From Ephemerocybe angulata (lineage: Eukaryota; Basidiomycota; Agaricomycetes; Agaricales; Psathyrellaceae): a stretch of DNA of 35,835 nucleotides. This document shows, piece after piece, positions 1 through 10,623 of the stretch (positions are counted from its first letter, which is position 1; every line of letters begins with the position of its first letter). The position numbers were made by a program, and so were the translations under genes. The notes below the pieces were generated by a model. The model searched no databases. It was not told the origin of the DNA and worked only from the letters and a program-made list of their open reading frames with translations. The stretch is from assembly GCA_013368325.1 (NCBI GenBank), contig JAACJK010000153.1:1-35835 (forward strand), read 5' to 3'.

Positions 1-3000
1 GGTAAGCCTCTGTTTCACTTATTCCCCCATCATGCCCACCAAATTTTCCCAGAACCTTGTCCCTTGTCCCTGGCCGACCGCGATCCGAAGCTTCCGCCAA
101 TCTACTCTGTCGAGTATCATCCTCTCCATCCCAGCTCTAATCCCGGACGCACCTTCGTCCTCAAGGTCATCCCGAGCGGCTTGGATGGAGGCTGAAGATC
201 AGCGCGAGCGCGGAATGTCGATCCCAAAGGGCCAAAGGGATGATCTAAAGGCCAAGGTAGGCCACCATTCCCTCTCATCCCTGCATCTCTAACCGATACA
301 CCTGTAGGTCTCGTTGAGATGAAGGATGGCGACTACCTCTTCGCCAGGAACGAACTGGGTAGCCTCAAGCCGGAAGACGACACACTCATTGCCTGGGTTG
401 TTGGAAGGTGCGTGCTACTTCCTCTGGGTAGGACACATAGGAAGACTAACGCTGGTTCAGTGACCTTGTATCTAGGGATGCGAAGGTAAATTTAGAAGCT
501 GCCACAGAGGAGGCTCTTGGCCCTGTGGGCGACCGCACACCGACCGGGGTGCGCATGGAGCGCTTCTGTGCCCCCGTGAAGGTTGGTACTCGCTGCTACC
601 ATCTTGCCAGCTCGTTGGAACGGATGCCGGGCATTGTGGCGCCCAACGCGCAGCTGAAGGTTCAGGGGATGAACAGGAGGTTCATGAGATTGCCTCGTCG
701 TTGACATGCGTATGTTTCTATTCCAATTTGTTTGCTCGTGTCCTCACGCACTCGTCATAGGCGGCCGCCCCAATTGCCGTGGCGAATATGTCGCACGCAC
801 CTCTGGCAGTTCAAGAGCCCATTCGGATGCGAGCCGAGATGCTCGGGTTGCCCCGCATTGGGGTAAGGGAGAACTGGGCATACCAGTCCTTGCAGTGTAA
901 CCTGGCGTCTGTTTCGCCTGAGGGTACGCACTCCCTACATTCGTTGTGATTGGTTGCTCATCTCGCTTAGGTTCTCTAGCAGACCAGATGGGCTCTTTCG
1001 GAGATGCCCACTTCGATGAAGGCGACTCCCCGGGCCACTATACGAACATGATAACCAACTCGCAACTCCCTCCCGACTACGACCCTGGCTACTTCCATCT
1101 CCTCCCTTTCGGCGTGTACGTTCAACTTGAGAACTTCCGAGGCCTGAACTTTCAAGGAAACCGGAAGCATGGAGGATCAGGTCCCTTCCCTCCACCCGGC
1201 ACTGAAATCGTGCCAGATGCAGTTCGAGTTGCCATCGTTTCGTACCCTCCAGCGGAATGATGAATCCAAGGACGACCCGATACAGGATTGCTACGGATTC
1301 CAACGGCCCTGTTTTTTTGACGCCTGAGATGAGGGAGTTAGAGTACGTGTATTTAGACGAAGATGTGAGAATTGTTGAACTAGACTAATAATATGTGTAG
1401 TTTCGTTCCGAAACCCTCGTCCGAGCCCGGGCCCGCTACCTTCTTCGGCGACGCCCACCTCTATATGGACCGTCAATCAGAGGCCGAGTTTCATAGCCGC
1501 GCGCTCTACAACATGTGCCGGTACTACGTTAACCAGATTCACTCCGACGTAGGGTACACGGTCAAGCCCCCGAAGTTTATGGACTCATTCGAGTATCGCG
1601 ACGAAGCCGGCGTGACCCGTGCAGTGCCGCCCTGGAACGAGGCGCCTCCGACGGTTGTGGATGGCCCAGTACCTGACGAGATGCGGAAATGGTACTCTGT
1701 GCGGCAGAACGCCTGGAATGAACACCTCACCAAAACCGCTGGTATCATCCCGTCACGTTTTATGAGAGACCCCGAGCTTAGGAAGGCGGTCAATCCGGTG
1801 CTAGGTACGCCTTTGCCCTGCTTTGGACTTATTCAGAACTAACGACGGCCAGGAGTGGAGGCTGAAGTGTCGACCGCTGCTGGAACATCCAACAAGGTTC
1901 GTATTGTTGGACACGGAGGGATGGGAGATAACGAGGGTGCGTTGCAATAGCCATTACCATTGCGTCCGTTGCTGATATACTTGCAGATGACGCAAAGGCT
2001 AAGAAGCGCACTGCGGCAACTCAGGGGGTGTTGGAAGCCCCCAGCTCCAAGCGAGTGCGATCTACAAGAAAGGGCAAGGGAAAGGAGGTGGATTCAGAGG
2101 AGGAGAGTGGGCAGGATTCGGTCGAGGGTTGGGAGGTGGATTCAGAGGAGGAGAGTGGGCAGGATTCGGTTGAGGGTCGGGAGGTGGATTCAGAGGAGGA
2201 GAGTGGGCAGGATTCGGTCCAGGGTCTGGGTACGTTGCGATAGCCATTACTCTTGTGAGCGTCACTGATGTACTCTACTTGCAGGTGGCGCAAAGGCTAA
2301 GAAGCGCACGGCCGCAACTCAGGAAGTGTTAGAAACCCCTGGCTCCAAGCGAGCGCGATCTACAGGAAAGGGCAAAGGCAGGGAGGTGGATTCAGAGAGG
2401 AAGAGTACGAGGAAGGAGGAGAAGGAGAAGAGTACGAGGAAGGAGAAGAGTACGAGGAAGGAGAAGAGTACGAGGAGGAGAGTGAGAAGAGTACGAGGAA
2501 GGAGAAGGCTGCAGCCCCGAAAGGTGAGAACTCCATGTTTGATGTGGAATAAGTGACTGATCACAATCTTCAGTCGAATACAAGTTTGCGTTTAACCAGC
2601 AAACTACAGCTCCAGTCCTTGAGCTTGAGCTCTTGCAGCTGAAGGAAGAGTTACGTGCGTCTTCGAAGGAAGTCAGTACCGACGCCAGTAGAGATGCTGG
2701 CCTTGCTCTCAACTTCGAATCCATCGACTGCGAAGGTGCACCCGCCGCTCTCTCGGAGATCCTCCGAAGCATCGACACACTCCAGGTTTACCTTGACCAC
2801 CAGCAGCAGATGGGACGGTTCAACAGGCAGCTTATCCTCGATGCCCGGACTCGAGTTTGGGAATGGCTTGACGTCGAGCTACCCCAATTGACGAGAGAAA
2901 TTCTATCGAAGAAGTCTATGAAGCTGTCGGAGAAGGGGGATTGGCTCAGCAAGTTAGTCGACCGACTCCACCATCTCTATCACACCCGCAGCCCAGCTTT

Positions 3001-4596
3001 CACGTTTAACTCCTCGGAGTTCATGTTCACCAGCGCTAGCGATAACGTCCAGGTCGACTTTGTCAACAGCAAAGCCAGACAGTTCCTGGCAGGCGCCGAT
3101 TTGGACAACGCTATCTGCGAGTCGGTCTCTCATATCGTGGCGGATTGGCTCCACTATCCCGTGACCACAACCGCAAGCTGGCTTGGTTTCTCTCGGCTCT
3201 GCGGGAGGAATTGGGCGATGAGATTGTGACCATGGACTATGTTGGAAGATGGCACGGTTCTTCAAGTCCAAGTACGTCGTCTCAGGAAACCGGCCCCATG
3301 CCGCCCAGAACGTGTCCATGTCCTCCGACTTCCGTGCCGAGCTTGCAACACCCTATATCCCTTGAATCCTCAACCGAGAACTCCCTCTATCTCCAGTACC
3401 GTAAACTTTACAACGGCACACTAGCGGCGGACGACGTGGAGCTGGATGGGCTTGCCGGCGCTGCCTGGGCCAAGTACTCCTACATGTGGAGGATGTCTTT
3501 GGGGTACGTCAGGAACCCCCTCTCCCCTACCCAAGACAAGTTCGGCCAACTCCTGCGCGAAGAACCTGGGTACTACCTCCCGATCCGAGAGAAGGCCCCC
3601 GCTCGGTTGAGATCTCTTTCTCCCACCGGTCCATATACCTCTGCTACCATCCGCACTCTTCCTGGTATCTTCAGTGCCGTTGTCTGGCGCGGCGTTACCC
3701 ATCGCACCAGGTTTTTCGAAGATCAGAAGATCCTCTTCGAGTCATGGGACGACTTCATCGAGACTGTCCAAGCTGTCATCACCGATCCGAGTAACACTAT
3801 CAAGTTGAAGACTGACCAGTACTTCTGCAGCGTCAAACCGTACGGTCAGCCCAATCGGGATCGAAAGGTCGACCACGCTCGCACGCATTGGACCTCTCTC
3901 TCTGAGCGGAACTGGGAAGGGTTTGTCTCCGCCGAGCCCCGCCCAACCTTCGAGCGTATGCTCCAGTTCTTTAGCCCAAGGTTGGACAAGGAGATTATCT
4001 TTCCGCAGTTGGGAAAACTTGGAAGCTTTGCTTTGGTCGGCGACTTGGCATATGCAGGCGTTTGTGACATGCCTAGCGTTCAGGAGATGGCTGCGGTTAT
4101 GGTTGAGCTCAACAGCGGGGCATATTGGGATTGGTGGACTTGGGCCTATTGGTGAAGCCTCTTTCGGGGAGGAAGGAGGAGAAGATTGCAGCGGTGGCGT
4201 GCGCACTAGAAGAAGTCAACGACTTCTGTGTGTCGAAGTTCTCTGAGAGCGAGCAGGCGGAGATGGGCTTCGACGTTATCGTTCTTGAACATTCATTGTG
4301 TAATTTCATCGGCTCTAGGCAAGAAGGCGTTGCTGGCTTGAATACAATATTCAAACATGTATCTGCGCCGTATATTCTACTTGTCAATTGTCTTATTTTT
4401 GGCTCTGAGATCAGTCAGACCCTGCTGGGAGGTTCCCCCTCATTACTGGAACTACCATGGACATGTACCGGAGGATGCTGAGATCGATTATGGTGCGTTC
4501 ACTCTGACTAGGCTATGGAACAGGATCTGATAGTTATACGCAGAGCGGAGGTGCTTCGGTAGAGAGCAAGCGAAAGCGAGATGGGCCATTTATTAA
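1..4596 (+). CDS. Uncharacterised large Agaricomycete protein with 2OG-Fe(II) oxygenase-like motif (5' partial)
   Basis: The window opens inside an intron (donor gtaag at 2, acceptor cag near 52). Coding exons follow, joined by short GT-AG introns. The core exon at 961-1253 shows H-x-D (codon 1009), then HGG (His codon 1168), then an Arg (codon 1225) in a final beta-strand-like segment. Spacing of 53 and 19 residues is that of 2-oxoglutarate/Fe(II) dioxygenases. After it come a linker, acidic repeats (2085-2500), and a long C-terminal part (2600-4596) with no family I recognise. It ends with an HYWNYHGHVPEDAEIDY segment and a KRKR basic patch; the exact stop is uncertain (4594-4596 or 4638-4640). 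Apparent 1-nt frame breaks occur near 190, 685, 1252, 2400, 3140-3230 and 4125, so it is decayed or the consensus has errors. It converges on the proteasome gene. Enzyme activity is inference. Confidence 0.5.
1937..2400 (+). repeat. Tandem duplication of an intron-plus-exon unit
   Basis: The block starting at the splice donor near 1937 (intron, ttgcag acceptor, then exon with aaaggctaagaagcgcac and later gcgatctaca) recurs from 2228. Both copies keep donor (gtgcgt / gtacgt), intron body similarity and acceptor (near 1986 and 2285), so a whole intron+exon was duplicated inside the gene. Confidence 0.75.
2085..2228 (+). repeat. Three 48-bp tandem repeats (16-residue acidic unit)
   Basis: Units start at 2085, 2133 and 2181, exactly 48 bp apart and nearly identical. 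In the gene frame each encodes a 16-residue acidic unit beginning EVDSEEESGQDSVEG, so copy-number change would keep frame. Confidence 0.9.
2398..2510 (+). repeat. 18-bp tandem repeats, acidic EEYEEG units
   Basis: The sequence gaagagtacgaggaagga recurs about every 18 bp (2400, 2427, 2445, 2463). In the frame that joins the downstream exon it gives repeated E-E-Y-E-E-G. The alternative frame gives basic KSTRKE repeats, so a frame slip here flips charge. The junction with the preceding acidic repeat needs a 1-nt shift. Confidence 0.75.
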
Positions 4597-4621
4597 TACG
4601 CAGTCACTTATTCTACACTCA

Positions 4622-5553
4622 CTAATCAGCGTACGCTAGCAAATGCTTCTCGACTTCCGCCTTGTCCGTCACTCTCCAGCTTCCCCTGGTCTCGGGATCC
4701 TCCTCCTCACTGTTGGAGACAATGTAAATCTCGATTTCGCCGGGCTTGTAGTCGGTAGCGTGAACTGTCGACAAGACCTCGATGGCAAGCTATCCGTGAA
4801 TGTCTGAGTGTCATACCCAGCGTTGTAACGCGCTCGAATGCTTACCTCGATGAGTCCCGCTCGAGAACGAGTCTTTCCTGCCAACACCGCATTCTCCGCA
4901 CCTTTCCCGCCATCCAGCCTTTTCTGCTTCTCTCCAGGTGGTCCATCGCCTCCTGCTGTTTCTGACCCGCGTCCGTTGTGTGGAATCCTATGAAGTATCC
5001 TGTGGAGTCGAGCTTGAAGATTTGAGGGCCGAATTACGGGTCGATGCCAATGAGGATCATGGCTTTTAGAACGTTAGCTTGACAAGCGAGATTGGCAGGC
5101 AAGGAATATAGAACGCACCAATTCCCAACGGACTCATCGCAGCCCTCTGAGTGTATGCCTGGTTGATGTTGGCGAGGCGCAGCGCCAGGCGGCCAGGGCT
5201 GTGGACAGCTTCTGATCTTGCACCAGCTACCTGCGCCCTTGCTCGAGGAGGATGAGCTATATCCAGATTGGAATAAGATAAGGCTGCGGCATACCTATCA
5301 GACCAGTCATGAGGCAAGCAATTGAGGGGTTAATGTTGAATAGATGGGTGATAAGTAGACGCGTTGAGACGCTTATCTTCTTCTGGGTGATCACGACAGA
5401 GGTGTCCTTTCCTCCCAGAGCAGAGCCGGTGTACTCTGTGTCCACTGTAAGCCAAGAAGGGGCTGTATTTTCGGCTGTACTCACAGACCTGGTAGAGGCG
5501 ACCCCCTGGCGAGAAAACGTTGAGGTATCTGTTGTATGAAGTGTCCTGGACAT
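4622..5553 (-). CDS. SCL1: 20S proteasome subunit alpha-1 (PSMA6/Scl1-like), eroded copy
   Basis: This encodes an alpha-ring subunit of the 20S core proteasome. The minus strand gives in order an N-terminal SYNRYLNVFSPGGRLYQ, GKDTSVVITQKK, THLFNINPSIACLMTGLI, ARAQV, LANINQAYTQRAAMSPLG, MILIGIDP, GYFIGFHTTDAGQKQQEA, TDYKPGEIEIYIVSNS and a C-terminal EVEKHLLAYAD. All are alpha-1 landmarks in the right order across several short introns. Departures from a normal copy: the segment after RLYQ is about ten residues short and lacks the usual VEYAFKA. The region between SEA and LANINQ lacks the usual YKYGYE block. Frame breaks occur near the start codon and at the IGIDP segment. It is divergent from the RPC1 fragment and overlaps the 3' end of the upstream gene. 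Identity is strong; functionality is doubtful. Confidence 0.85.
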
Positions 5554-5787
5554 CATGGCAGCATTAGGATTGCTCACAAGTCCCCAGCCCATCCCCCGTC
5601 ACGCGGCACACGCTTTGGCCGGCCCGACTCAGGGCTCCTCCGAAACGCAGCATCGTGATTCCGAGTCATCCGCCGTCCGCCATGAAGGATGAAGGATGCC
5701 GTCTCAGCTCACCAGGCACCAAAAGTCATGTAAGTCGCGACACAGACATATAGGCGGAGGCCATCTCTCATATATTCTACCAGAAAA
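5554..5787. promoter_or_regulatory. Divergent promoter region between proteasome alpha-1 copy and RPC1 fragment
   Basis: These 234 bp separate two outward-reading starts (5553 minus, 5788 plus). The stretch is GC-rich with no ORF I can support. The RPC1 side ends with an acceptor-like ttctaccag just before the first recognisable codon, so an upstream RPC1 exon would have to lie here, but I cannot find it. Confidence 0.4.
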
Positions 5788-6897
5788 ATGCTACAGTTCA
5801 GCTTGCTGAATGCGCAAGGTACCGTCAAATTATCCGAGTTTGAAGGCACTCATCGAGATTTGTACGCGCCGACAGATAGGCTGCCAGTGAAGAACGGTGT
5901 TTTCCATTGGATACTGGTGCGTCGCTATACTACTGTCTATCATAGCCTTTTCAAACCGGTCGACTTAGGGTACCACCGACAAAAGTGCGTTCTGCGAAAC
6001 CTGTGGACAGTCCTCAGTAACTCCGTCGGCCACTATCCCTACATCAAACCATGCGTCCCCGTATTCCACATCGGCTACTTCAAACATGCTGTCGGAATCC
6101 TCCAAACCATCTGCAAGATACATTGATAATATTCATGTAGAGCTGCGCCGATCCTACCTGAAGCGCTTCCGGAAGCCCAACCTCGAAAACATGCAGCGAC
6201 AGTCTTTCTTCAAGGCCGTGAACACCATGGCGTGTAAAGTAGTCTACCGCCCACTGGCATACCATTCCGCTACCAACGTGCCGTCGAAATGGGAGGTGTC
6301 CTCAAGATCATCCACGACAATTTCAGGGCGAAGAAAACCGCGGACGAGTTGGAAAAGTGTAAAAGGTCCTTTGCACCAGCTGTAGAGGCGCGTAAGGAAC
6401 TCGGGTTGTACATCAACAAGGCTCTTCACGAAGACTTGAATCCATTGAAGGTCCTTGACTTGTTCAGAAAGATTTCGGATGAGGTAAGTGTTGTACACGC
6501 CCTCTCTCCGTTCGCGAACTAACCCAGAAATTAGGATTGTGAATTGCTGGGTTTGCATCCAGAGTGGGGAAGGCCCATGAGTTCATTTGGCAATACTTTT
6601 CCATTCCTCCTGCCTGTATTCGACCATCCGTCGCCCAGTACAGCGCTTCCAACGAAGACGATATTACCGTCAAGTTGACTGAGATCGTGTTTCCCAACTT
6701 TGCTCTCATCAAGCAAGGCTTGAGCAAGGGGCACCGACTCCACAATTCATGGGAAGATACCCTCTCTTTCCTCGATTACTTACTTGTATCTCTCCAGGAA
6801 CCAGCCAGATGCCAGATGAATTGTACTAACCCAGCGAATCACCTCCAGCCTGAGGCCGACAGTCTCGTTAAACGATGTATGCCTGCTCTCCGTCAGT
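5788..6897 (+). pseudogene. RPC1: RNA polymerase III largest subunit (RPC1), N-terminal fragment
   Basis: The protein matches the N-terminal quarter of the Pol III largest subunit: QFSLLNAQGTVKLSEFEGTH, DLYAPTDRLPVKNGV, a CETCGQ zinc motif after an intron (about 5911-5968), VGHYPYIK, PVFHIGYFKHAVGILQTICK, LKRFRKPNLENMQRQ, LKIIHDNFRAKKTADELEK, LGLYINKALHEDLNPLKVLD, IWQYFSIPPACIRPSVAQ and ASNEDDITVKLTEIVF. A full RPC1 is about 1400 residues. Here recognisable homology stops near 6780-6890, after about 350 residues, and I find no sign of the later blocks (catalytic aspartate triad, bridge helix) downstream. Frame breaks fall near 6018, 6120-6250, 6560 and 6745. The catalytic core is absent, so it cannot encode a working polymerase subunit. 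Confidence 0.85.
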
Positions 6898-7479
6898 GAA
6901 TGAGCACTTTCCCTGGCGTTTCCGTCCGATATTGCACTCCCACTCTCGCCTAATACCTTCAAGTTACCTCCTGCCGCCCCCACCATCACCTCCCCGCGGG
7001 GCATTCTTGGGCACCATTCTTCGCATTCTACGGGTGGTCTAGATAACACCGTCGAGGTCAGGTCATGTCCCTTGACAGCGAACGGAGTACGGCGAGGGAC
7101 TAGACCTCCACCACCTTCGTTTGGCTCGACTTTAAGGTCGCCACAACCATTCCATCGTGACAGAAGACCCCCACTTGATTGGCGAATACAAACTGGGTAT
7201 TCAGTGGCTTATTACTTTCATAGTAACTACTCACCAACATTGGCAGTTGGCACCTTGGCGCAGAAGCGATGTTTCCCGGTAAGATTGATATGCGTACTTG
7301 TCCCCAAGTTGTGGTATCCATTAAGACTTAAGGTTAAGCAGTCAAGTTAGTCTCTCACTTCTTTTGACTGAGGCTCACTCCATCAACAAAATATCAGCGT
7401 ACCGCCCATAGCGCGCAAATACCACCCTCCCATAGTCCAGGCCAAATTGAAAATAGCATCGGCCTCCGCCCATAATAGG
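6898..7479. other. No supported gene
   Basis: These 580 bp follow the RPC1 truncation point. Only short ORFs without family likeness occur on either strand, and I see no clear repeat. Confidence 0.5.
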
Positions 7480-8930
7480 ACTCCTTGCTTCCAAATTCGT
7501 CACGCCCGAAGACAAAATCACCCAGCCGGAGCTGTGGCAAGCCTATTCAAATACATGAGATACAGTTTATGGAGCTCTGCCTTCTTCTCGGAGTCGGCCC
7601 ATCACAATTGAAGATGCCAAGTTGGCTTGCAGCCTTGCAGGGCGGCAGCCACCCCTGGCGGCGCCGTTATTCTACGTCCGGGATTTGTAATCCGCCAGGT
7701 GACCTGGTTCGTGGTTGACCCAACTTCCGCAACTATACTTACAACTCCTTCAAGTCAGGCCGCCTCGAGTTTACTTACTCATTAGCATTCTATCGCTCAC
7801 GCCATTGCCGTCTGAACAGGAGGCAACAAAGTCTTTGTCAGGACGAGCACCGCCTGTCACCAAGTGGCTTTCTTGCATGTCGGAAACCTGCAGCAACCGC
7901 GATCGGACGTGGCTTTCTCGATACTCTTTCCGTTCAACCCTACCCCACGTACAAGGCTCATTGGTGAATCTAGTAGGGAACTCAGAAGATCCCGTCATTG
8001 TGAGTGGAACTAAAACTGGCAGTGTCGTCCCCCCATATGACACGGAGGGGTCCTTAGAACTTGGCCGCACGGCTTGAAGCAACGGAGCGAGCGATGGCGG
8101 TCGGAAACTTTGACTTCTACCAGCTCGCTGAATGCATCCGCTATATCTCTCGCTGTGACTCATCCAACTCAGGAACAGAAGATATCGAGGCCCCGACCAG
8201 CCGACTTCGACCTCCTTGCTCTGCTTGTTTCAGCATACCAGGTCTTAGACTTCTTCCTTGTTCGAGTAGGCAAACTTCCCCTGGCAATCCCAATGGGACG
8301 AGGACCATTGGGCGAAGCACAGGAGTACTGTCCCCTGTACGATTGGACCCAGCTCGTTACCGAATTAGGGGACTTGATGGCTAGAACAGAGCCCCCACAA
8401 GAGCGCCGTAGACCACACTCCTCCGACGCGCTTGCTACCCTCGTGAAGAACTCCATAGTAGCAGAGGACAACCTTGCAATCTCTAGCATATTCTCCAATA
8501 TTTGCACCTGTGCAATGTATCTGCGCTGTCTATGCGACCCGGTAGGGGCTGAGGTATGTCGTTTCGACCCTTCTGTTTGATCTAGCCTCACGTAGCAGGA
8601 CAGGAGCCGATTACACTCAGAACCGCCTCAAACATTCTCGGTACCTTCTGCTCTCAAGATCTAAGCACTTCCTCGTATGTCAGCCTCTTCCAATCTGCAT
8701 CTGCCACAGAATGTCAACCAACACCCCTTACACAGGCCGTCCATGACCTACTCCGAGCAGTGCAGGCTTATGAAGAGAATCGTTGACGACGGGCCGAATC
8801 TAAAAGGTGCAAACTTGTGTTTCGAGGCAGGATTTCTAGGGAGCCCAATCTTCCTGCTGTCCCGCTTCCCTATTTCTAGTCGAAAGTGGTCTCGGGAGAA
8901 TATGCTTAAGGTGGGCTTGCAAAGCTAATA
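7480..8930 (+). CDS. Unrecognised broken hypothetical gene(s)
   Basis: I do not recognise a family with confidence. Protein-like stretches are: 7480-7560 (TPEDKITQPELWQAYSN, vaguely like the start of an RFX-type winged helix as in Rsc9-like proteins), 7640-7790 (PGFVIRQVTW), 8060-8170 (ARLEATERAMAVGNFDFYQ) and 8190-8580. The last is a roughly 125-residue helical segment containing LPLAIPMGRGPLGEAQEYC and ICTCAMYLRCLC. Reading needs several frame changes, so this is either several exons with indels or remnants of more than one gene. The RFX suggestion rests on a short resemblance only. Confidence 0.3.
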
Positions 8931-8964
8931 GATCATTACTACCGCTCACTCTTCTTGATGATAG

Positions 8965-9576
8965 ATGAAGCATGCTTGGGGGAGCACACGCCCGCTTGCG
9001 ATGCTCGTTCTGGAGGAAGCACTATTTGCAGGCTTATTGTCTGTGGCATTTGGCAGTTCGACCTGCTCGGATGTTCTTCTGACAGTCATATCAATGGCTC
9101 AACCAATCCTTCCAGTTGGCGAGTTTGTTTGGGCGCCTTCGTGGTTTAACTTCACAAAACCCCACAAGCGCACGGCACCTCCTGAGGACGAGGAAACCGA
9201 AAGGCGAGCCCCAAAACGTTCGTGGCCCCATGATTCCCGGGATTGGTCTTGCAGCTTCGAGCCCGGCCCCTCCACAACTACACCCTTCCTCCATCCGCTG
9301 ATTGCACGAGCGACACCTCCCACCTCAGCCGATAGCAGTGGCCCGCCGGCGCGCAGCACACCTCTAAACATGCATTTCAATATGCCAACGCCGCCCTCGT
9401 CATCTCAACAACTTCTACGCCAACTATCAACATCGCCAGCATCGCTTTTGTTGCCCCACCTAGCCCCCGAGGAGTCAACCTCTCTACCTTCAGCTCCTAT
9501 TCAGCGCCCTTTGTCTCCACTTATAAGCTCGACTCCGCCCCGCCTCCAGCTCATTCCCCTCCCCCACGCCAAGTAA
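8965..9576 (+). CDS. Ser/Pro-rich open frame, hypothetical
   Basis: This is an open frame of about 200 codons. A short hydrophobic start is followed by a basic/acidic stretch (KRTAPPEDEETERRAPKR) and a long Ser/Pro/Thr-rich disordered region. It may be the C-terminal exon of the broken gene upstream. No domain is recognised. Low-complexity composition can keep a frame open by chance, so support is weak. Confidence 0.3.
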   Translation: MKHAWGSTRPLAMLVLEEALFAGLLSVAFGSSTCSDVLLTVISMAQPILPVGEFVWAPSWFNFTKPHKRTAPPEDEETERRAPKRSWPHDSRDWSCSFEPGPSTTTPFLHPLIARATPPTSADSSGPPARSTPLNMHFNMPTPPSSSQQLLRQLSTSPASLLLPHLAPEESTSLPSAPIQRPLSPLISSTPPRLQLIPLPHAK

Positions 9577-10623
9577 TACCTCCAGTCCTGACTGCGCATG
9601 CACGACCTTCGCCCTCCCCACCACCCAAGGAATCAACTCGCTTACCTCCGGCTCATTATTCCTTCTCGCCTCCGGCACACTTGCGCCGCCTTTGCCTTCA
9701 CCGACTCTCTGACGTATCAACCCACTTGGTAAACAAGAGCTCGAATTGGTTTATAATCTCTTCAATTGCGCACCTGCCGGGTTCGTCATGGAGGCTGGCC
9801 CTTTTATGAACTCAAGTAATCAGTAGCCGCCTTCACAAGTTGAGCTGGATCCCCAGCTCAGACCCAATTTTCTTACAACAATTTGCCTAGGTTCTCCAAC
9901 TGGCAAGCTCACCTTCAATACCCCAAAGTTGACCACCGTCTCGTGCTTATGACAATGCCCTCTCACTTTCTACAGTGCATTTCAAGGGCTGGATGGCCCA
10001 GTGGTCAGAGGGTATGCGTGAAAGAGTGCTCAAGGACGAACGCGCCAACCGTAGCGAACCGATAAAAATGAAATTCGGTGGCGCGGAGTCGTAGCTGCGA
10101 CTCCGCGATAAGCAAACATATCCCAACCAATCAACTTTTAGGAATCTGCCCTTGGCTCGGGGCCGCCTTCCTGAACGACTCCGTAGGCAACATGGAATCT
10201 GGGTTCAGTCCGGACGAGCAAAGTTCCCCACCCCATCATCGGATGTGTACCGTGCTCAATTGACGGTCCACCCTCGTGCGGGCAGAGCTTCGAACTCCGG
10301 CCGAGTCAGCACAAACTTGGTGGAAGGAAGCCCTTACCGGTGCCAGGAAGTTAAAACTTCAGGCGGCGCCGCTGACTCGCAACTCCTCCATCTGGACGTT
10401 TCTTGAGTCCTTGACAAAACTGATTCGCATCCAGACTCGCACCAGCACCTCATTAGACGTCCTAGGATCACAATTATGCCGTTCTGGCAGAATGAGCTGA
10501 ACTCTGGTTCTGACTCGCGGATTGTCAATCCCCAAAAAAGCCCTTAAATACAGGATGCTGCAAGAATTGGGGGAAGTCGAACCTGTTACACTTCTCCTTC
10601 CAATCGCCAACTATTAGCACTCA
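9577..10623. other. Intergenic stretch with hairpins and tRNA-like A-box
   Basis: No gene is supported across about 1 kb. It contains an A-box-like string tggcccagtggtcagaggg (9994-10012) without a B-box at normal distance, two inverted repeats (10041-10085, 10082-10107), and a TATA-like cccttaaata (10541-10550) about 75 bp before the next start codon. Confidence 0.5.
10041..10107. repeat. Paired inverted repeats (hairpins)
   Basis: cgcggagtcg (10082-10091) and cgactccgcg (10098-10107) form a perfect 10-bp stem with a 6-nt loop. An outer cgcgccaaccg (10041-10051) pairs with cggtggcgcg (10076-10085) with one bulge and shares bases with the first stem, so the two folds are mutually exclusive. 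Confidence 0.75.

Noticed and set aside
935..1303. 122-codon minus-strand open frame
   Set aside because: Shadow of the 2OG-like exon on the plus strand; no family likeness.
9099..9380. Minus-strand Gly/Ser-rich frame
   Set aside because: Antisense of the Pro/Ser-rich plus-strand frame; composition alone keeps it open.
9994..10012. tRNA gene call from the A-box-like string
   Set aside because: No B-box at tRNA distance and no cloverleaf pairing.
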